Shown here: in pieces, positions 62,901 through 64,000 of the stretch | How positions within the stretch are numbered: position 1 is the first letter of the stretch | Layout: every line of letters begins with the position of its first letter | Assembly (NCBI RefSeq): GCF_000224145.3 | Contig: NC_020175.2 | Coordinates: 4,588,590-4,652,589 of the forward strand | Direction of reading: 5' to 3' | DNA length: 64,000 nt | From: Ciona intestinalis | Lineage: Eukaryota; Chordata; Ascidiacea; Phlebobranchia; Cionidae | Notes under the pieces: generated by a model | The model's input: the letters and a program-made list of their open reading frames with translations, nothing else | Database searches by the model: none | What the model was told of the DNA's origin: nothing | Position numbers and translations under genes: made by a program

Positions 62901-63385
62901 GAAGCCATGCAAATGCTGAACGCTGTGCTTGACATTCGTGAGCAGTCGCCAAAACAGAACAACCTCTCCATTGCAAAAGTCTGCCACACACTCAGTATGT
63001 TGTATTTCCTGCTTAATGACATACAAAAGGTAAATGATATTGAATAATTTGTTTCTAGTTGAGTATAAGACTTCTGTCTTGTATATATCACTTACACAAT
63101 CCGTGTGAATACCATAATCATTTGAAATATTCTATGATCATATCAGCCATAGATCAACAAACCTATGTAAATATTTGTCCAAAACGATTTGTCTTGAATG
63201 TGCACACACCATGTGAAAAGTTATGACACTCTATGTAAAGAAAGGTTACTTTCTCCTTACTCCAGGCACAAGAACTCAGCAGCAAAGCTCAAGACGCTTC
63301 TTCCAGGTTGCCTACCAATGTTGAAACTGTTTCCGTGCCAACTTTTTTAAAACTGTCCCATGAGAAAAGTACTGTGCGCACGTAA
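59943..63385 (+). CDS. ZMYND12: ZMYND12-like axonemal TPR protein lacking a recognisable MYND finger
   Basis: Exons: 59943-60049, 60211-60306, 60716-60829, 61075-61194, 61441-61517, 61783-61952, 62196-62318, 62656-62776, 62884-63029, 63266-63385 (397 aa; human 365). Human ZMYND12 acts with TTC29 in the inner dynein arm region of sperm flagella. From residue about 70 the match is continuous: DWINLTERMCQLLSPLEGSM, GRKLLFEGKHNQAVPAAVQS, AEASIGLGKLSQGDEYLAQA (TPR), YRNIGLLYAAKGDYDNALRM (TPR), GGYFHMANVF and DEAQEAEAMQMLNAVLDIRE. The human N-terminus is a Cys/His MYND zinc finger. Here the first 68 residues are instead a charged helix-like segment (SRQKIQTALKAAKERSNKNS) without cysteines. The start ATG follows two upstream stops; an unseen alternative first exon with the finger cannot be excluded. 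Confidence 0.9.
60500..60592 (+). repeat. minisatellite, TTTTATTGTGTAAT unit
   Basis: Roughly six imperfect copies of TTTTATTGTGTAATG lie in the second intron of the ZMYND12-like gene. Confidence 0.9.
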
Positions 63386-63590
63386 TGTATTGTTACTATG
63401 TACAAGCTACACCAGATTGTTGTATAAATTGTACTAATATAATTTTTTGACCTTTCATTCAATATTCCAACACAGTCTGTTGGTGATTATATTTATTGCA
63501 AATGAACAGCAATAACAAACAACACAATGTCAGTTATAATAAATATATAGCGTGCTTCTTCAATGGGGGCTACATGTGCTTTTCTTGTAA

Positions 63591-63596
63591 AATAAA
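63591..63596 (+). terminator. polyadenylation signal of the ZMYND12-like gene
   Basis: An AATAAA hexamer lies about 205 bases past the stop codon. A further one sits near 63735. The neighbouring gene on the minus strand converges here. Confidence 0.5.
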
Positions 63597-63889
63597 CTTC
63601 TTCTTTCAACGGGATTACTGCTTTGGTGGAAGACCACATACATCAGTACACTGTATAAATATAAATGTAGAATGTTTTTTGCAAAATTAAAAAACTTTTG
63701 CGTTATTTTCATGGTAAAGGGTTTGTCTTAAACAAAATAAAACTTAATAAAAATGGTGCAAATAAGTTTTTTAACAAACTGTTTAAGTTCCAGAACAAAC
63801 TGTCACTATGGTAAGGTTTACACTTAATTGATTACAAGTTAAAAGGACGGTTTTGGATAAAATGTTAAAACAAAACAAAAACATCCCTA

Positions 63890-64000
63890 TTAAACTACCT
63901 CCGGCTGTGCTTCTTCACCACTTTTAGCTTTTTCCTTAATACCGAGAACATCTAGTATTTCTTGATTAGACATATGATCGCTTCCTTTCTGTTGTTTGTA
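63890..64000 (-). CDS. 3' end of an unrecognised minus-strand gene
   Basis: An open frame enters from the right window edge on the minus strand and ends with TAA at 63892-63890. The 36 visible residues read YKQQKGSDHMSNQEILDVLG, then IKEKAKSGEEAQPEVV. It is a hydrophilic, lysine/glutamate-rich C-terminus typical of a soluble or cytoplasmic tail. I do not recognise the family. The gene converges on the ZMYND12-like gene. Confidence 0.55.
   Translation of the reverse strand, partial: YKQQKGSDHMSNQEILDVLGIKEKAKSGEEAQPEVV

Overview
The window is animal nuclear DNA: AT-rich, with compact genes of many short GT-AG exons. Five of the six large genes are close matches to known metazoan families: DHX9, NUDCD1, HIRA, calaxin and ZMYND12/ZNFX1-type genes. 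The short introns, the dense short interspersed repeats, the tightly packed genes and a calaxin gene (the ciliary EF-hand protein first described from Ciona) point to a tunicate, most likely Ciona intestinalis/robusta. The species call is an inference from memory of the families; no search was run.

Layout. 1-630: a tandem array with a period of about 293 bp carrying tRNA-Ala and tRNA-Ser genes, ending in a decayed tRNA-Ala. 835-4315 (+): a four-TM protein matching the pannexin-like half of LRRC8 volume-regulated anion channel subunits but without leucine-rich repeats. 5359-18150 (+): DHX9/RNA helicase A, containing a 50-N assembly gap flanked by a near-identical 0.7 kb duplication. 18151-22357: mostly non-coding, with a small unrecognised multi-exon gene candidate (19535-20243) in a stretch full of TGACGTCA-type motifs. 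22358-24181 (+): NUDCD1 in one exon. 24493-34555 (+): HIRA, starting only 311 bp after NUDCD1. 35120-37119 (-): calaxin. 38477-58876 (+): ZNFX1, 43 coding exons, with a 1 kb inverted-repeat transposon in intron 1. 59943-63385 (+): a ZMYND12-like TPR protein with no recognisable MYND finger. 63890-64000 (-): the 3' end of an unrecognised gene.

The genes do not form one pathway. Two are RNA helicases (DHX9, ZNFX1), one is a histone H3.3 chaperone subunit (HIRA), and two belong to ciliary axonemes (calaxin, ZMYND12). A tRNA-derived SINE-like family recurs in almost every intergenic space and in many introns, alongside at least three short inverted-repeat (MITE-like) families. All exon models below were built by eye from splice sites, reading frame and remembered homologues; in each of the six complete large genes the summed coding length is divisible by three.
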